Assembly: GCF_030547185.1 (NCBI RefSeq)
Contig: NZ_JAUOQR010000009.1
Coordinates: 1-64,000 of the forward strand
Source: Neptuniibacter sp. 1_MG-2023
Lineage (GTDB): Bacteria; Pseudomonadota; Gammaproteobacteria; Pseudomonadales; Balneatricaceae
DNA: 64,000 nucleotides
Reading direction: 5' to 3'
The translations under genes were made by a program, and so were the position numbers. The notes beneath the pieces are model-generated. The model searched no databases, was not told the origin of the DNA, and saw only the letters and a program-made list of their open reading frames with translations. Position 1 is the stretch's first letter. Every line of letters begins with the position of its first letter. Below are positions 34,419 to 44,190 of the stretch, piece after piece.

Positions 34419-36374
34419 TTATTGCATTGATGTGGTTTCAGCAATGGATTGAAAGGAGGCGCCAAATTGATTTGTGAGATCCATATAGTTTTGGGGTTTG
34501 CTAAATAAATAGCCTTGTAAATAGTGAACGCCGAGCGTTTTTAGTGTGTTTTTTTGCTCAACTGTTTCTACACCTTCAGCAACAACTTTATAGTTAAGTT
34601 CATTGGCCATTAGCATTACTGCTTTAATAATAGTCGCTCCATTTGAATCTAGTTTGTTGACGAAGGAGCGATCAATCTTAACAATATTTACCGCTAGGTC
34701 TTGAATAACTGATAATGATGAATAGCCGGTTCCAAAGTCATCGACGGAGATAAAAAAACCTAAGGTTTGTAGCTGTTTAATTGCCTGTAAAAGCTTTGGC
34801 TTATCACTAGAGAAAACTGATTCTGTAATCTCGATATGGAAGAGGTTAGTATCAACTTGGTACTTATCTATCATATTCCTAACGATGTTTACAAACTCAG
34901 CATCTTCAAATTGAACGATAGAGACATTGATACAGATTTTTATATTTAAGCCATCTTGCATCATTAATTTTTGCTGTTGTATCGCTTTCTCAAGCACCCA
35001 ATAGCCAATCTCTCGTATAGCGCCATGTTTTTCTGCTAAAGGGATAAACACATCAGGGGGAATCGCTTTTCCTTTATGCTCCCATCGCAGCAAGGCTTCC
35101 ACAGCGTGGCATTCACCATTTCTAGTATCAATGATAGGTTGATACACAAGGTTAAGCTGTTTTCTAGAAACTGCCTTTCTGATAGCGGAAGAGAGTGCAA
35201 AGTCGCGTTGTACCTTTTCTGCTAGATCTTTGCTAAAAAGCACATAGTCCGTTTTTTGTGTATGTTTATTTTCATACATTGAGACATCGGCGAAAGAGAT
35301 CAATTCCTCTATAGATTGGCTATGGCTGGGAAAAATAGATACGCCAATGGATGCATTTAAGTCAATTTTATACTCATCAAATATAAAGGTAGATTCAATC
35401 AGGGTATTGATTTTATTGGCAATTATCTCGACTTGTTTTTTGTTAGTTGTTTTAGCAAGGATAATAAATTCATCGCCACCCCAACGGCAGATTAAGGCAT
35501 TATTATCGAAATTCTCTTTTAAACGTGATGCCAATTGTTTAAGAAGAGTATCTCCCACATGATGTCCGAAATTATCATTCACTGGTTTAAAACTGTCTAA
35601 ATCAATAAAAAATACAGATAGATGTTTGTCTTTGGCAGTATGTTTTATCTGCTCATTTGCTGCTTCGATAAAGGCGGGTCGGTTTAAGAGCTTAGTGAGT
35701 GAGTCTAGCTGACTTAATTCAATGATCTTGTCTGTTCTTGATTCAACTTCACTTTGCATGTTTTTGAGCAGTAGAGTGTGTTGATAGCGGAGCCTGATGG
35801 AGTCTAAAGTGAATCGAGCCGATTTATACGCACTAAAGAATATAATGCCAGCGAAGATTAAGCCTAAAACCCCTAGTAGTTGGTGCTCAGGCGTACTTGA
35901 TGAAGTTAATAGTAGTGAATAGGGGACGAGTAAAATTTGCGGGTAGAGGATTGCAAGCAGTAGATCTCCGGATAAAACGGTGGATGCGCCGCCTGCTAAG
36001 GTTGCAACAATAACCATTGATATACAAAGTTGATAAAGATCAGAGTCGGAATAAAAGTAAATACAATAAAAGGCCCAGAGTGAAGCGGTAAGTAATGCGC
36101 CTATGCGGAACCGTAAGAGGTCGCTGGATGTCCCTAGTTCGCCTTGTTTTGACTTAACACACCAAGTGTAACTGTGGAATAGTCGCCATAGCATCAATAA
36201 CAATACAGCTACCCACCAGCCCAGTCTTACGTATGCATGGCTTGTTGAATCAAACCAAAAGACTAAGCCTGAAGCAGCGGCTAGCATTATTAGAAAGCCT
36301 GCATAGGAACTCCGATAGAGAAACTCTAATCGATCATTCAGTTCAACTTTATGATTACAGGAACGCAATATCAA
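34419..36374 (-). CDS. Membrane GGDEF-EAL protein
   Basis: A 651-aa cyclic di-GMP protein. Five or six membrane segments at about 25-195 form an uncharacterised sensor; a short coiled region (about 195-220) leads to GGDEF (about 222-380) with the intact motif GGDEF in CRWGGDEFIIL and no RxxD inhibitory site, followed by EAL (about 390-640) with EALLRWEHKG, the DDFGTGYSSL metal-binding block and VVAEGVET. Both halves look catalytically competent, so it may act as cyclase or phosphodiesterase. Single gene, upstream of (same strand as) the VIT/vWA unit but separated by 140 bases. Confidence 0.92.
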   Translation of the reverse strand: MILRSCNHKVELNDRLEFLYRSSYAGFLIMLAAASGLVFWFDSTSHAYVRLGWWVAVLLLMLWRLFHSYTWCVKSKQGELGTSSDLLRFRIGALLTASLWAFYCIYFYSDSDLYQLCISMVIVATLAGGASTVLSGDLLLAILYPQILLVPYSLLLTSSSTPEHQLLGVLGLIFAGIIFFSAYKSARFTLDSIRLRYQHTLLLKNMQSEVESRTDKIIELSQLDSLTKLLNRPAFIEAANEQIKHTAKDKHLSVFFIDLDSFKPVNDNFGHHVGDTLLKQLASRLKENFDNNALICRWGGDEFIILAKTTNKKQVEIIANKINTLIESTFIFDEYKIDLNASIGVSIFPSHSQSIEELISFADVSMYENKHTQKTDYVLFSKDLAEKVQRDFALSSAIRKAVSRKQLNLVYQPIIDTRNGECHAVEALLRWEHKGKAIPPDVFIPLAEKHGAIREIGYWVLEKAIQQQKLMMQDGLNIKICINVSIVQFEDAEFVNIVRNMIDKYQVDTNLFHIEITESVFSSDKPKLLQAIKQLQTLGFFISVDDFGTGYSSLSVIQDLAVNIVKIDRSFVNKLDSNGATIIKAVMLMANELNYKVVAEGVETVEQKNTLKTLGVHYLQGYLFSKPQNYMDLTNQFGASFQSIAETTSMQ

Positions 36375-36553
36375 ACTCCATTAACATAAAAAACACTTTT
36401 TATGTCAGATAAAAAACGACCAGAGCCTACGGTAAGTGTAGTTAACTTATACTTAATTGATTTTGTAAGTGTATTCCTAGATTCGCATTCCTTCCAGTAG
36501 CGTTTTGTTGAACAAGGTTAGCGCTAACCGTTTTCTGTTTTTATAAGGGATAT

Positions 36554-37285
36554 TTACTTACTCATTTTCTTAAATAGAGAGTACTGCCATTGGCGAATGG
36601 CTAAAACCATAGTTGTGCCATTTTTTTGCTGGCTTGGTGCTGCATGATCCTCTTGCATCAGTTCATTAAACTCAGCGGCTAAGCGCTCCATCTTTTTTTG
36701 TAAGCGGGCGTTAGAGCTATCGGTAAGGATCGCGTTGGTGACGATGAGTTTTTCGTTAGCTTTATCAAAACGAGAATTGAAAAAGTCTTGTTCTACCTTC
36801 TCTTGAAAGAACTGCTGTATGGGACCATTTGGTAACCAGTGAAAATTAGGGGCGACTAAAAGTTTGACTCTATTGTTGGGTAGTAGATCTATAATTTTTA
36901 ATCGATCAAGCTGTGCTAACTTTTGAATACAGGTAGTTTCAGGGATATCATATGTGTAGATAATATCGTCATAAGACATACCGCTTATAACGCTTACAGT
37001 GATTAGCAGAAGGGTTAAATCGTTAGCGATCTCTTTTTCCTGCTCTCGGGTTAGCTGTATGAGTTGATGTTGCGCTTTACTCATCCGTTGTACTAACTCG
37101 GATAGCTCGATATTTAGCATATCGCAAATGCGCTCTAAGCGTTCTAAGGTAAAGTTTTTATCTGCAAAAAGGCGCTTTACTGATGCTTCACTCAGTTCTA
37201 GAGCGTTAGCAACATCCACATAGGTTTTTCCTTGTGCCTTCAACTCGCGCTTTAGAGTATCAATCAGTGGTCCTGCTTGTGCCAT
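36554..37285 (-). CDS. XRE family transcriptional regulator with C-terminal domain
   Basis: A 243-aa protein with an N-terminal Cro/C1-type HTH at about 10-65 (LKAQGKTYVDVANALELSEASVKRLF, then LERICDMLNIELSELV) and a C-terminal region of about 170 residues of unknown function with winged-helix-like segments. It resembles the AlpA/HTH_3 plus TetR-like long regulators common in gammaproteobacteria. Targets unknown. It is divergent from the RIO kinase gene across about 170 bases and might regulate it, but no operator is evident. Confidence 0.8.
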   Translation of the reverse strand: MAQAGPLIDTLKRELKAQGKTYVDVANALELSEASVKRLFADKNFTLERLERICDMLNIELSELVQRMSKAQHQLIQLTREQEKEIANDLTLLLITVSVISGMSYDDIIYTYDIPETTCIQKLAQLDRLKIIDLLPNNRVKLLVAPNFHWLPNGPIQQFFQEKVEQDFFNSRFDKANEKLIVTNAILTDSSNARLQKKMERLAAEFNELMQEDHAAPSQQKNGTTMVLAIRQWQYSLFKKMSK

Positions 37286-37454
37286 AAATAAGCCTTTAAA
37301 TAGAAAGGAGATCGGGTTGTTATCTTATCTGAAACAATAATTGCGCGTCAGTAAGCGTTTAACGAATACTCTTGTTAAAAAGATCGGCGGATAAAATTGC
37401 TTCTTTTTATTTCATATAGTTTCATATGTACTCTAATCCATGTATAAGGGCACC

Positions 37455-38309
37455 ATGAAAATCCCTAAAAGAATACAACCACTTGTTGATGATGGTCTAG
37501 TCGATGAAGTTCTCAGGCAGTTAATGAGTGGCAAAGAGGCGGTAGTGTACGTGGTACGTTGTGGATCAGAGATCCGTTGTGCCAAAGTTTATAAAGAAGC
37601 GGCAAAACGTAGCTTTAAGCAAGCCGTACAGTACCAAGAAGGCCGAAAAGTGCGGAATAGTCGCCGTGCGCGCGCCATGGAAAAAGGTTCTAAATTTGGT
37701 CGAGACCAGCAGGAAACTCTTTGGCACAATGCTGAAGTCGATGCTCTTTACCGTTTAGCTGCGGCAGGGGTTAGAGTTCCTGAGCCTTATGGCTGTTTCG
37801 ACGGCGTTTTGCTGATGGAATTAGTTACGGACGATAATGGTGAAGTCGCACCACGTCTTAATGATGTGGCGATGAGTGCCGAGCAGGCCTTAGCGGATCA
37901 TGCGGTTGTGATTCGCGATATCGTTAGAATGCTCTGTGCCGGCTTAGTTCACGGTGACCTATCTGAATTTAATGTGCTAGTTGATGCCTACGGCCCCGTT
38001 ATTATTGATCTTCCTCAGGCGGTTGATGCGGCAGCGAATAATCACGCCCAGTGGATGCTGGAACGTGATGTTAATAATATGCGTAGCTATTATGGGCAGT
38101 ACGCGCCGGAGCTATTAAATACGCAGTATGCTAAAGAGATCTGGGCACTCTATGAAGAGGGCGATCTAACCCCCGATACTGAATTAACTGGGTTATTTGA
38201 AGAGAGTGGCGAAGCCGCTGATGTTGATTCAGTTCTACTTGAGATCAAAGAAGCCTTTGCTGAAGAGCAAGAGCGCCTTGCGCGTATAAACGACTCAGAA
38301 GAGTCTTGA
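37455..38309 (+). CDS. RIO1-family serine protein kinase
   Basis: A 284-aa RIO kinase. The P-loop-equivalent and Lys are seen in GKEAVVYVVRCGSEIRCAKVYK, the RIO1-specific segment in RKVRNSRRARAMEKG, the catalytic loop as VHGDLSEFNVLVD and the metal Asp in VIIDLPQAVD. Bacterial RIO kinases are soluble and of uncertain role, possibly in ribosome assembly or stress. The ATG at 37455 is chosen because AAGGG lies six bases before it; the frame also has an ATG at 37440. An acidic tail (EQERLARINDSEES) closes the protein. Convergent with a LysR gene 5 bases away. Confidence 0.9.
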   Translation: MKIPKRIQPLVDDGLVDEVLRQLMSGKEAVVYVVRCGSEIRCAKVYKEAAKRSFKQAVQYQEGRKVRNSRRARAMEKGSKFGRDQQETLWHNAEVDALYRLAAAGVRVPEPYGCFDGVLLMELVTDDNGEVAPRLNDVAMSAEQALADHAVVIRDIVRMLCAGLVHGDLSEFNVLVDAYGPVIIDLPQAVDAAANNHAQWMLERDVNNMRSYYGQYAPELLNTQYAKEIWALYEEGDLTPDTELTGLFEESGEAADVDSVLLEIKEAFAEEQERLARINDSEES

Positions 38310-38314
38310 TTGAT

Positions 38315-39268
38315 TTAGGTTAAGGGAGCCGCTTTAGTTACATGATTGGGTAATTGAGTCGTTTTAAAATAGTCCTGTAGCATAATGATCATTGTTTCTG
38401 CGGCAGGACTTAGCGCGCGACCTTTACGGGTAATAATGTAAATTTTCCGTTGTAGTTCAGGTGATTGTAAAGGCACAAATATTAGCGTTGAAAAAGCGCT
38501 AGTGCTGGCCGCAAGTGCCGGAAGTATAGAAACACCTAGCCCCGCTTTTACCATATCTGCCAGTCCCGCTGGGGTTGAGACTTCAATCAATGGGCTTTGG
38601 GTGTTTAATCCCAGATTGTTTTCCCTTTCTAATTTATATAACTGTGAACGGGTGCCGGTATCTGTGGTTAAATGGATTCTTGGTAGTGAGCTCACCTGTG
38701 CCCAACTGAGTTGTGTCGCTTTACTCATAGGGTGGTTTGAGGGGAGAACAATACCGTACTGATCCATTAAAACCGGTTGATAGTTTAATTCCGGTTGATT
38801 CGAATGATTACCTCCTAAGCCAAAATCCACATCATTTTCTAATACCCGTTGTTCGATGCCACTCGCATTATCATCACGCAGATAAAGCCCTATATTGGCA
38901 TAGGCTTGATGGTAGGATTTAATAATCTCGGGTAGCATTCTGCCGATCATTGAGGGCGAGGCCGCAATACCAATCTTACCTTTTTGTTGAGAGGTGGTTG
39001 CTTTTAGGTCATTAAAGGCAGTATCAAAATCGGAGATTAGCTTTTCAGCCACTGGGAAGAAGTTTTCCCCTTCGCCGGTTAGCATCACGCGGCGGGTTGT
39101 GCGGTCAAACAGCTTCAATTCCACCTGCTCTTCGAGCTGTTTTATGGTGGCGGTAAGTGTTGATTGAGTCAGGTGCAGGTTTTCGGCAGCCCGCGTAAAA
39201 CTACCACTTTTGGCAATTTCAGTGAAAGCACGTAGATGGCGTATAGATATATTATTCGACATAATCAA
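38315..39268 (-). CDS. LysR family transcriptional regulator next to ydiJ
   Basis: A 317-aa LysR regulator: HTH at about 4-63 (IRHLRAFTEIAKSGSFTRAA, then LTQSTLTATIKQLE) and effector domain at about 90-300. It is of the CynR/CbbR-like solute-responsive type. Divergent from the ydiJ-like gene across 144 bases that hold a dyad, so it probably controls it. The third residue is also Met and may be the true start. Effector unknown. Confidence 0.9.
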   Translation of the reverse strand: MIMSNNISIRHLRAFTEIAKSGSFTRAAENLHLTQSTLTATIKQLEEQVELKLFDRTTRRVMLTGEGENFFPVAEKLISDFDTAFNDLKATTSQQKGKIGIAASPSMIGRMLPEIIKSYHQAYANIGLYLRDDNASGIEQRVLENDVDFGLGGNHSNQPELNYQPVLMDQYGIVLPSNHPMSKATQLSWAQVSSLPRIHLTTDTGTRSQLYKLERENNLGLNTQSPLIEVSTPAGLADMVKAGLGVSILPALAASTSAFSTLIFVPLQSPELQRKIYIITRKGRALSPAAETMIIMLQDYFKTTQLPNHVTKAAPLT

Positions 39269-39284
39269 TTAATTAATAGAATTT

Positions 39285-39300
39285 TATCGTTTGATTGATA
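39285..39300. promoter_or_regulatory. Dyad in LysR/ydiJ intergenic region
   Basis: TATC (39285-39288) and GATA (39297-39300) flank GTTTGATT, a 16-base LysR-like dyad close to the LysR start, inside a wider AGAATT...AATTCT repeat. Short, so tentative. Confidence 0.3.
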
Positions 39301-39412
39301 AATAACAATTCTGCATCATAGCACCCAATATCACAAATTTGAGCAACAACCGCGATATAAGCCTGATTTTTGAGCAGATCAGTGCTGCGGTTGCCTATAG
39401 AGGTCCTAAAAG

Positions 39413-42400
39413 ATGATCCCTCGTCTTTCGCAAGTCGAAACCACTAACGCCCTGTATCTTGATTATATTGATGCACTTAAACAAAACGGTTTTTCCGGTG
39501 ATCTAAACCCCGATTACGCGAACCGCATTGTGCTATCTACGGATAACAGTATCTACCAGATGTTACCGCAAGGGGTGCTTTACCCGCGATCAGAACAGGA
39601 TTTGGTACTTATTGCTAAGTTGGCGGATGAAACGCGGTTTGCCGAGGTGAAACTAAGTGCCCGTGGCGGTGGTACAGGGACTAATGGTCAATCTTTAACA
39701 GACGGTTTGATCGTTGATGTTTCCAAGCATATGAATCAGGTACTAGAGATCAATGCAGAGGAACGCTGGGTCCGTGTTCAGGGCGGTGTAGTTAAAGATC
39801 AATTAAATCGTGCTCTAAAGCCGTATGGTTTGTTTTTTGCACCCGAGCTATCCACCAGTAACCGTGCAACCATTGGGGGCATGATCAATACCGATGCCAG
39901 TGGTCAAGGCTCTGTTATGTACGGAAAAACCCGTGACCATGTGCTTGAGCTTAACTCAGTGTTTCTCGGCGGAGAGGTTTGGTCATCTAAGCCTATTACG
40001 GATGACGAACTGGCTGAGATCAAAAAGCGTGACGACAAAGTAGGCGAGGTGCATCGCCAAATTGATGCGATTTTCACTGAAAAGAAAGAGCTTATTGATG
40101 CGAAATTCCCTAAGCTTAACCGCTGCCTTACCGGTTATGATCTTGCACATATTCGCGATGAAAACGGTCTTTTTAATCTAAATTCTGTGTTGTGTGGTGG
40201 TGAAGGCTCTCTCGCTTTTATTACGGAAGCGAAGCTTAATGTTTTATCTATTCCCAAATATGCAGCGCTGGTTAATATCAAATACGATAGTTTTGAAACC
40301 TCATTGCGTGACGCGACAGACTTAATGGAGTTTGGCCCAACATCTATAGAAACTATTGATTCTAAAGTACTTAACTTGGCAATGGGCGATATTATTTGGG
40401 ATACAGTCAGTGCTTATTTTCCAAGCGAAGCGGGCGAGCCTGATATAAAAGGGATCAACTTAGTTGAATACACCTCTGATGATGAGGCCGCATTAAAAGC
40501 AGATGTTGCAAAGTTAGAAGCCCATTTAAAGACCGTTGAAGGTGAAGAGGGTAAAAGCTTTGGTTTCTCGGTGGTCTATGGCGCGACGGAAATTAACAAA
40601 GTCTGGGCCATGCGTAAAAAGTCGGTTGGCTTATTAGGCAACGCTAAAGGCCAAGAGCGTCCTATCCCTTTTGTTGAAGATACCGCGGTTCCACCAGAAA
40701 ACCTTGCTGACTTTATTATGGAGTTCCGTAAGGTCTTAGATGATAGAGATCTGCCATATGGCATGTTTGGTCATGTGGATGCGGGTGTTTTACATGTTCG
40801 TCCGGCAATCGATATGAAGGATGAGCGGCAAGAATCGCTGATTCGTGAGATTACTGACCAAGTGGTGGCACTCACGGTTAAATATAAAGGGCTTTTGTGG
40901 GGGGAGCACGGTAAAGGGGTTCGGTCGGAATATTCACCTGAATTTTTTGGTGAACTCTATCCTGAGCTGCAAAAAATTAAAGCCGCCTTTGATCCACGAA
41001 ATCAAATGAACCCTGGCAAGATTGCTACCCCTGCAATTGACGGGGCTGAACTGCTTAAAATTGATCAAGTGCCAACCCGTGGTCAATTTGATCGTCAGAT
41101 CAGTGCTGCTGTACGGGAAGAGTATGACTCTGCCATGTTCTGTAACGGCAATGGTGCATGTTTTAACTATGATCCGAATGACGCTATGTGTCCCTCTTGG
41201 AAAGGCACGCGTCAACGTATTAATTCCCCTAAAGGCCGTTCGTCATTAATTAGAGAGTGGCTTCGTTTAGTGGAAAAAACAGGTACTGACTTACAAGCTG
41301 AATCAGCTAAAGTGAAAACCCGTTCGTTTATCGCTTCACTGCCGAGTCGTATTAAAAATACATTGGCAAAAACAAAAGATAATGAATATGACTTCTCTCA
41401 CGAAGTACATGAATCCATGATGGCTTGCTTGGCTTGCAAATCTTGCGTTGGTCAGTGTCCCATTAAGGTTAATGTTCCCGATTTTAGAGCGCGCTTTTTA
41501 GAGGTGTACTACGGGCGTTACTTGCGTCCAGCTAAAGATTATATGGTGGGCAGTTTGGAATACATGATTCCATGGCTGGCTAAGTTTCCGGCACCTTACA
41601 ACTGGGCTATGAAGAATAGGGCGCTTAAAGCTATTTTCCGTAAACATGTAGGTATGGTTGATAGCCCAGCTATTTGTACCAATAGTCTTATTTCTGGCAT
41701 GAAAGCTCGGGGGGTTCAATTTGCGACGCCTGATCTTATAAAAGATTTAAGTGCGGAGGATCGTGATAATGCCGTTATTATCGTACAGGACGCTTTTACG
41801 AGCTATTTTGAATCTCAACTTGTCTTGGATCTAGTTGATCTCTTAACGGGCCTAGGTTTTTATGTGCTGATGGCACCCTTTAAACCCAACGGCAAGCCAC
41901 TACATGTGCATGGTTTTATGAAAGCGTTTGAGAAAGCTGCTGAATCTAATGGGAGCATGCTTAAGGCTTTAGATGAAACCGGTGTACCTTTGATTGGTGT
42001 TGATCCCTCAATGACCTTAACTTACCGTCAAGAGTATGGGTATGTTATACCTGAAAAAGATCTACCTAAGGTTCAGTTGATTCAGGAGTGGTTGGTAACA
42101 CATGTTGATCGCCTTAAATCCTATAATTCAGCCAATTTGCCGAGCGCTGAATTTAAGTTGCTTGCGCACTGTACAGAAAAAACCTCCGAAGCCCCATCTA
42201 TTCGCCTTTGGCAGGAAATTTATGAAGCTATGGGGCAAAAGCTAAGTATCCAAGCGGTCGGCTGTTGCGGCATGTCGGGGACTTATGGTCATGAGACTCA
42301 AAATGCAGAGACCTCTAGGACGATCTACCAATTGAGTTGGTCCGATGTGGTAAATGCGCCTGAGAATAAGAATAAGCTGGTTGCTACCGGTTATTCGTGT

Positions 42401-42484
42401 CGTAGCCAAGTTAAGCGAATAGATGAGCAAGTTATTCCTCATCCTATTCAAATGTTACTGGCTCAGTTGAAAACTAAACATTAG
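39413..42484 (+). CDS. ydiJ: YdiJ-like FAD/4Fe-4S D-2-hydroxyacid dehydrogenase
   Basis: A 1023-aa fusion of an FAD-binding (PCMH/BBE) dehydrogenase and an Fe-S domain, the length of E. coli YdiJ, which oxidises D-2-hydroxyglutarate. FAD region: LSARGGGTGTNGQSL at 84-98 area; FAD-oxidase C domain (GEHGKGVRSEY at about 503-513); [4Fe-4S] ligands in CLACKSCVGQCP at about 673-684; a CCG-type motif GCCGMSGTYGHE near 945. A Cys-rich link CNGNGACFNY...CPSW lies between. Probably donates electrons to the respiratory chain. Divergent from a LysR gene. Confidence 0.92.
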   Translation: MIPRLSQVETTNALYLDYIDALKQNGFSGDLNPDYANRIVLSTDNSIYQMLPQGVLYPRSEQDLVLIAKLADETRFAEVKLSARGGGTGTNGQSLTDGLIVDVSKHMNQVLEINAEERWVRVQGGVVKDQLNRALKPYGLFFAPELSTSNRATIGGMINTDASGQGSVMYGKTRDHVLELNSVFLGGEVWSSKPITDDELAEIKKRDDKVGEVHRQIDAIFTEKKELIDAKFPKLNRCLTGYDLAHIRDENGLFNLNSVLCGGEGSLAFITEAKLNVLSIPKYAALVNIKYDSFETSLRDATDLMEFGPTSIETIDSKVLNLAMGDIIWDTVSAYFPSEAGEPDIKGINLVEYTSDDEAALKADVAKLEAHLKTVEGEEGKSFGFSVVYGATEINKVWAMRKKSVGLLGNAKGQERPIPFVEDTAVPPENLADFIMEFRKVLDDRDLPYGMFGHVDAGVLHVRPAIDMKDERQESLIREITDQVVALTVKYKGLLWGEHGKGVRSEYSPEFFGELYPELQKIKAAFDPRNQMNPGKIATPAIDGAELLKIDQVPTRGQFDRQISAAVREEYDSAMFCNGNGACFNYDPNDAMCPSWKGTRQRINSPKGRSSLIREWLRLVEKTGTDLQAESAKVKTRSFIASLPSRIKNTLAKTKDNEYDFSHEVHESMMACLACKSCVGQCPIKVNVPDFRARFLEVYYGRYLRPAKDYMVGSLEYMIPWLAKFPAPYNWAMKNRALKAIFRKHVGMVDSPAICTNSLISGMKARGVQFATPDLIKDLSAEDRDNAVIIVQDAFTSYFESQLVLDLVDLLTGLGFYVLMAPFKPNGKPLHVHGFMKAFEKAAESNGSMLKALDETGVPLIGVDPSMTLTYRQEYGYVIPEKDLPKVQLIQEWLVTHVDRLKSYNSANLPSAEFKLLAHCTEKTSEAPSIRLWQEIYEAMGQKLSIQAVGCCGMSGTYGHETQNAETSRTIYQLSWSDVVNAPENKNKLVATGYSCRSQVKRIDEQVIPHPIQMLLAQLKTKH

Positions 42485-42503
42485 TAGTGATTTTCTTGCC
42501 GTA

Positions 42504-42540
42504 TAAAAAACGCAGCTAATTGAGCTGCGTTTTTTTATTT
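42504..42540 (+). terminator. Terminator after ydiJ
   Basis: ACGCAGCT (42510-42517) pairs with AGCTGCGT (42523-42530), AATTG loop, flanked by A-run and followed by seven T: a classical bidirectional rho-independent terminator. Confidence 0.9.
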
Positions 42541-42986
42541 TATTTGAACCTATATTGATTGCCTTTGTACTGATTTTGCATGTGCGAGAGGGTTTTGATT
42601 GAGAGTGCCTAATCTCCTGTTTGTGGTCAGTGATTATTGGGGTTTTACGTCATTAAAAACCTTCGCTTGGTCATAAATGAATTTTGCTAAGTTGTTTTTT
42701 TACGATTGAAGAAGAGATCATATTTATCGTAGATTCTGTGCATAGTGCACAATGGCAGGGTCTAGGTTGCTGCTTTTTTAGTAAGTATTGAACTGTAAAG
42801 TTGAGGTTGCTTATGGCCGAATGAGCAGCGGGTGATTTTATTCTTCTAAAGCTTATTTCAACTAATGACCCTTAAATTCCTGCCTAAGTTGTAGTGCAAT
42901 TGCACAATGAATCGGCGAATATACATTTTTTACTTTAAGCTATGCAGTATAGCTGCTGCGCACAAAACTCAATTAAGGAGCTAACC
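42541..42986. other. Long rraA leader region with two related palindromes
   Basis: No gene. Two short palindromes occur, GTGCA-TAG-TGCAC (42738-42750) and GTGCAATTGCAC (42894-42905), both followed by AATG; the second is about 80 bases before the rraA start. They look like a repeated protein binding site. Confidence 0.4.
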
Positions 42987-43478
42987 GTGGAAGATCTATT
43001 ACCTGAACTATGTGATCAATTCCCAGACCTGGTACAGGTCGTAGAGCCAATGTTTGGTAATTTTGGTGGTAAAGAGCGTTTTGGGGGTGAAATTGTCACG
43101 CTAAAAGCATTTGAAGATAACTCTTTAGTTCGTGAACAGGTTGCGCTTCCAGGTAAAGGTAAAGTGCTCGTTGTTGACGGTGGCGGTTCTATGCGTAAAG
43201 CCATGTTGGGTGACATGCTAGCTGAAAAAGCGACGGTTAATGGCTGGGAAGGCATTATTATCTACGGTTGTATCCGTGATGTTAACGCGATTGCTGATCT
43301 TAATATTGGAGTTCAGGCGTTGGGGGCACATCCGATGAAAACTGATAAAAAAGGGTTGGGTGAACTTAATGTAAGCCTAACCTTTGGCGGTGTAACGTTC
43401 CACCCTGGAGAGTATGTATATGCTGATAACAATGGCGTATTGATCTCACCTGAAAAGCTTGACGTATCAGAAGGCTAA
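42987..43478 (+). CDS. rraA: Ribonuclease E activity regulator RraA
   Basis: A 163-aa RraA protein, an inhibitor of the RNase E degradosome that forms a trimeric ring. Signatures: [15 protein letters not shown] near residue 30-45, [19 protein letters not shown] at about 77-95 and GCIRDVNAI at 108-116. The start is a GTG at 42987, preceded by AAGGAG at 42975-42980 with a 6-base gap; this gives the usual length of about 161 residues. The frame is open to 42942 but that part is not in the family. Monocistronic, between two terminators. Confidence 0.95.
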   Translation: MEDLLPELCDQFPDLVQVVEPMFGNFGGKERFGGEIVTLKAFEDNSLVREQVALPGKGKVLVVDGGGSMRKAMLGDMLAEKATVNGWEGIIIYGCIRDVNAIADLNIGVQALGAHPMKTDKKGLGELNVSLTFGGVTFHPGEYVYADNNGVLISPEKLDVSEG

Positions 43479-43494
43479 GTTGTCAGTTATTTTT

Positions 43495-43540
43495 AAAAGC
43501 CCGTGTTTGAGATTTTTTTATTTCAAGCTTGGGCTTTTTT
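43495..43540 (+). terminator. Terminator after rraA
   Basis: AAAAGCCC (43495-43502) pairs with GGGCTTTT (43531-43538), with TTGA/TCAA inner pairs and a T-rich loop, then T-run. Confidence 0.75.
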
Positions 43541-43603
43541 CTAGGTTTATTTTTATGGCCTTAGTGTTTTGCGTGGTCAATGTTTAACTGTTTGAGAGGG
43601 GAG

Positions 43604-44035
43604 TTACCCTGCGCTGCGAGCAATGAGAAGTGTGCGCATTTTAGGATTAGTTAACAGATCTTCAAGGGTGTATTTTTCCAATACTTTTATAAATGCTTGC
43701 TGGGCCTCTACTAAGACCTCTTGGAGTGAGCATTGATTGGTCAGGCAGCAGGTTTGTTCCGCACAGTTAATTAACGGCTGTGAGCCTTCTGATTGATTAA
43801 CAATGTCAGCAAGGTTTATTTCTGCTGTTGCTTGCGCTAATTTTATGCCGCCTTTTTTTCCGCGAAATGTGGCTAAGTAGCCCGATTTAGCTAAAGCATG
43901 TACAACCTTTCTAAGATGTTCAATAGATATATCATAGTAGTTAGCTATCTCTGAAAGTGTGACGAGACGGTCATTATGAATAGCAGCATAGAAAAGCACG
44001 CGAAGTGTATAATCGGTAAATCGACTTAATTGCAT
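43604..44035 (-). CDS. nsrR: Rrf2-family nitric oxide-sensing repressor NsrR
   Basis: A 143-aa Rrf2 regulator. N-terminal winged HTH (MQLSRFTDYTLRVLFYAA start, GKKGGIKLA wing) and the three Fe-S cysteines in NCAEQTCCLTNQC (C90, C95, C101 spacing), which match the NsrR pattern. NsrR holds a [4Fe-4S] or [2Fe-2S] cluster that NO destroys, derepressing NO detoxification. No target such as hmp is in view. A 20-base inverted repeat lies 12 bases upstream of its start and may be an autoregulatory site. Monocistronic. Confidence 0.88.
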   Translation of the reverse strand: MQLSRFTDYTLRVLFYAAIHNDRLVTLSEIANYYDISIEHLRKVVHALAKSGYLATFRGKKGGIKLAQATAEINLADIVNQSEGSQPLINCAEQTCCLTNQCSLQEVLVEAQQAFIKVLEKYTLEDLLTNPKMRTLLIARSAG

Positions 44036-44046
44036 TTTTAACTTTT

Positions 44047-44066
44047 TTTAGGGATAAGTTCCTAAA
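44047..44066. promoter_or_regulatory. Inverted repeat upstream of nsrR
   Basis: TTTAGG (44047-44052), 8 bases, CCTAAA (44061-44066), placed 12-31 bases upstream of the nsrR start codon. Position fits an autoregulatory operator; it does not match the AAGATATN4AATATCTT-type consensus closely. Confidence 0.35.
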
Positions 44067-44190
44067 ATATACGTTACGTCACTTAAGTAAAGCAAGATAT
44101 AGGTCAAGAATTAATAAGTTTGCTTGAAGTTTACGCTCAGTCCTATATATAGATGTATTCTCACTAATTAAGATGGCTCAAGGGAGTTTT

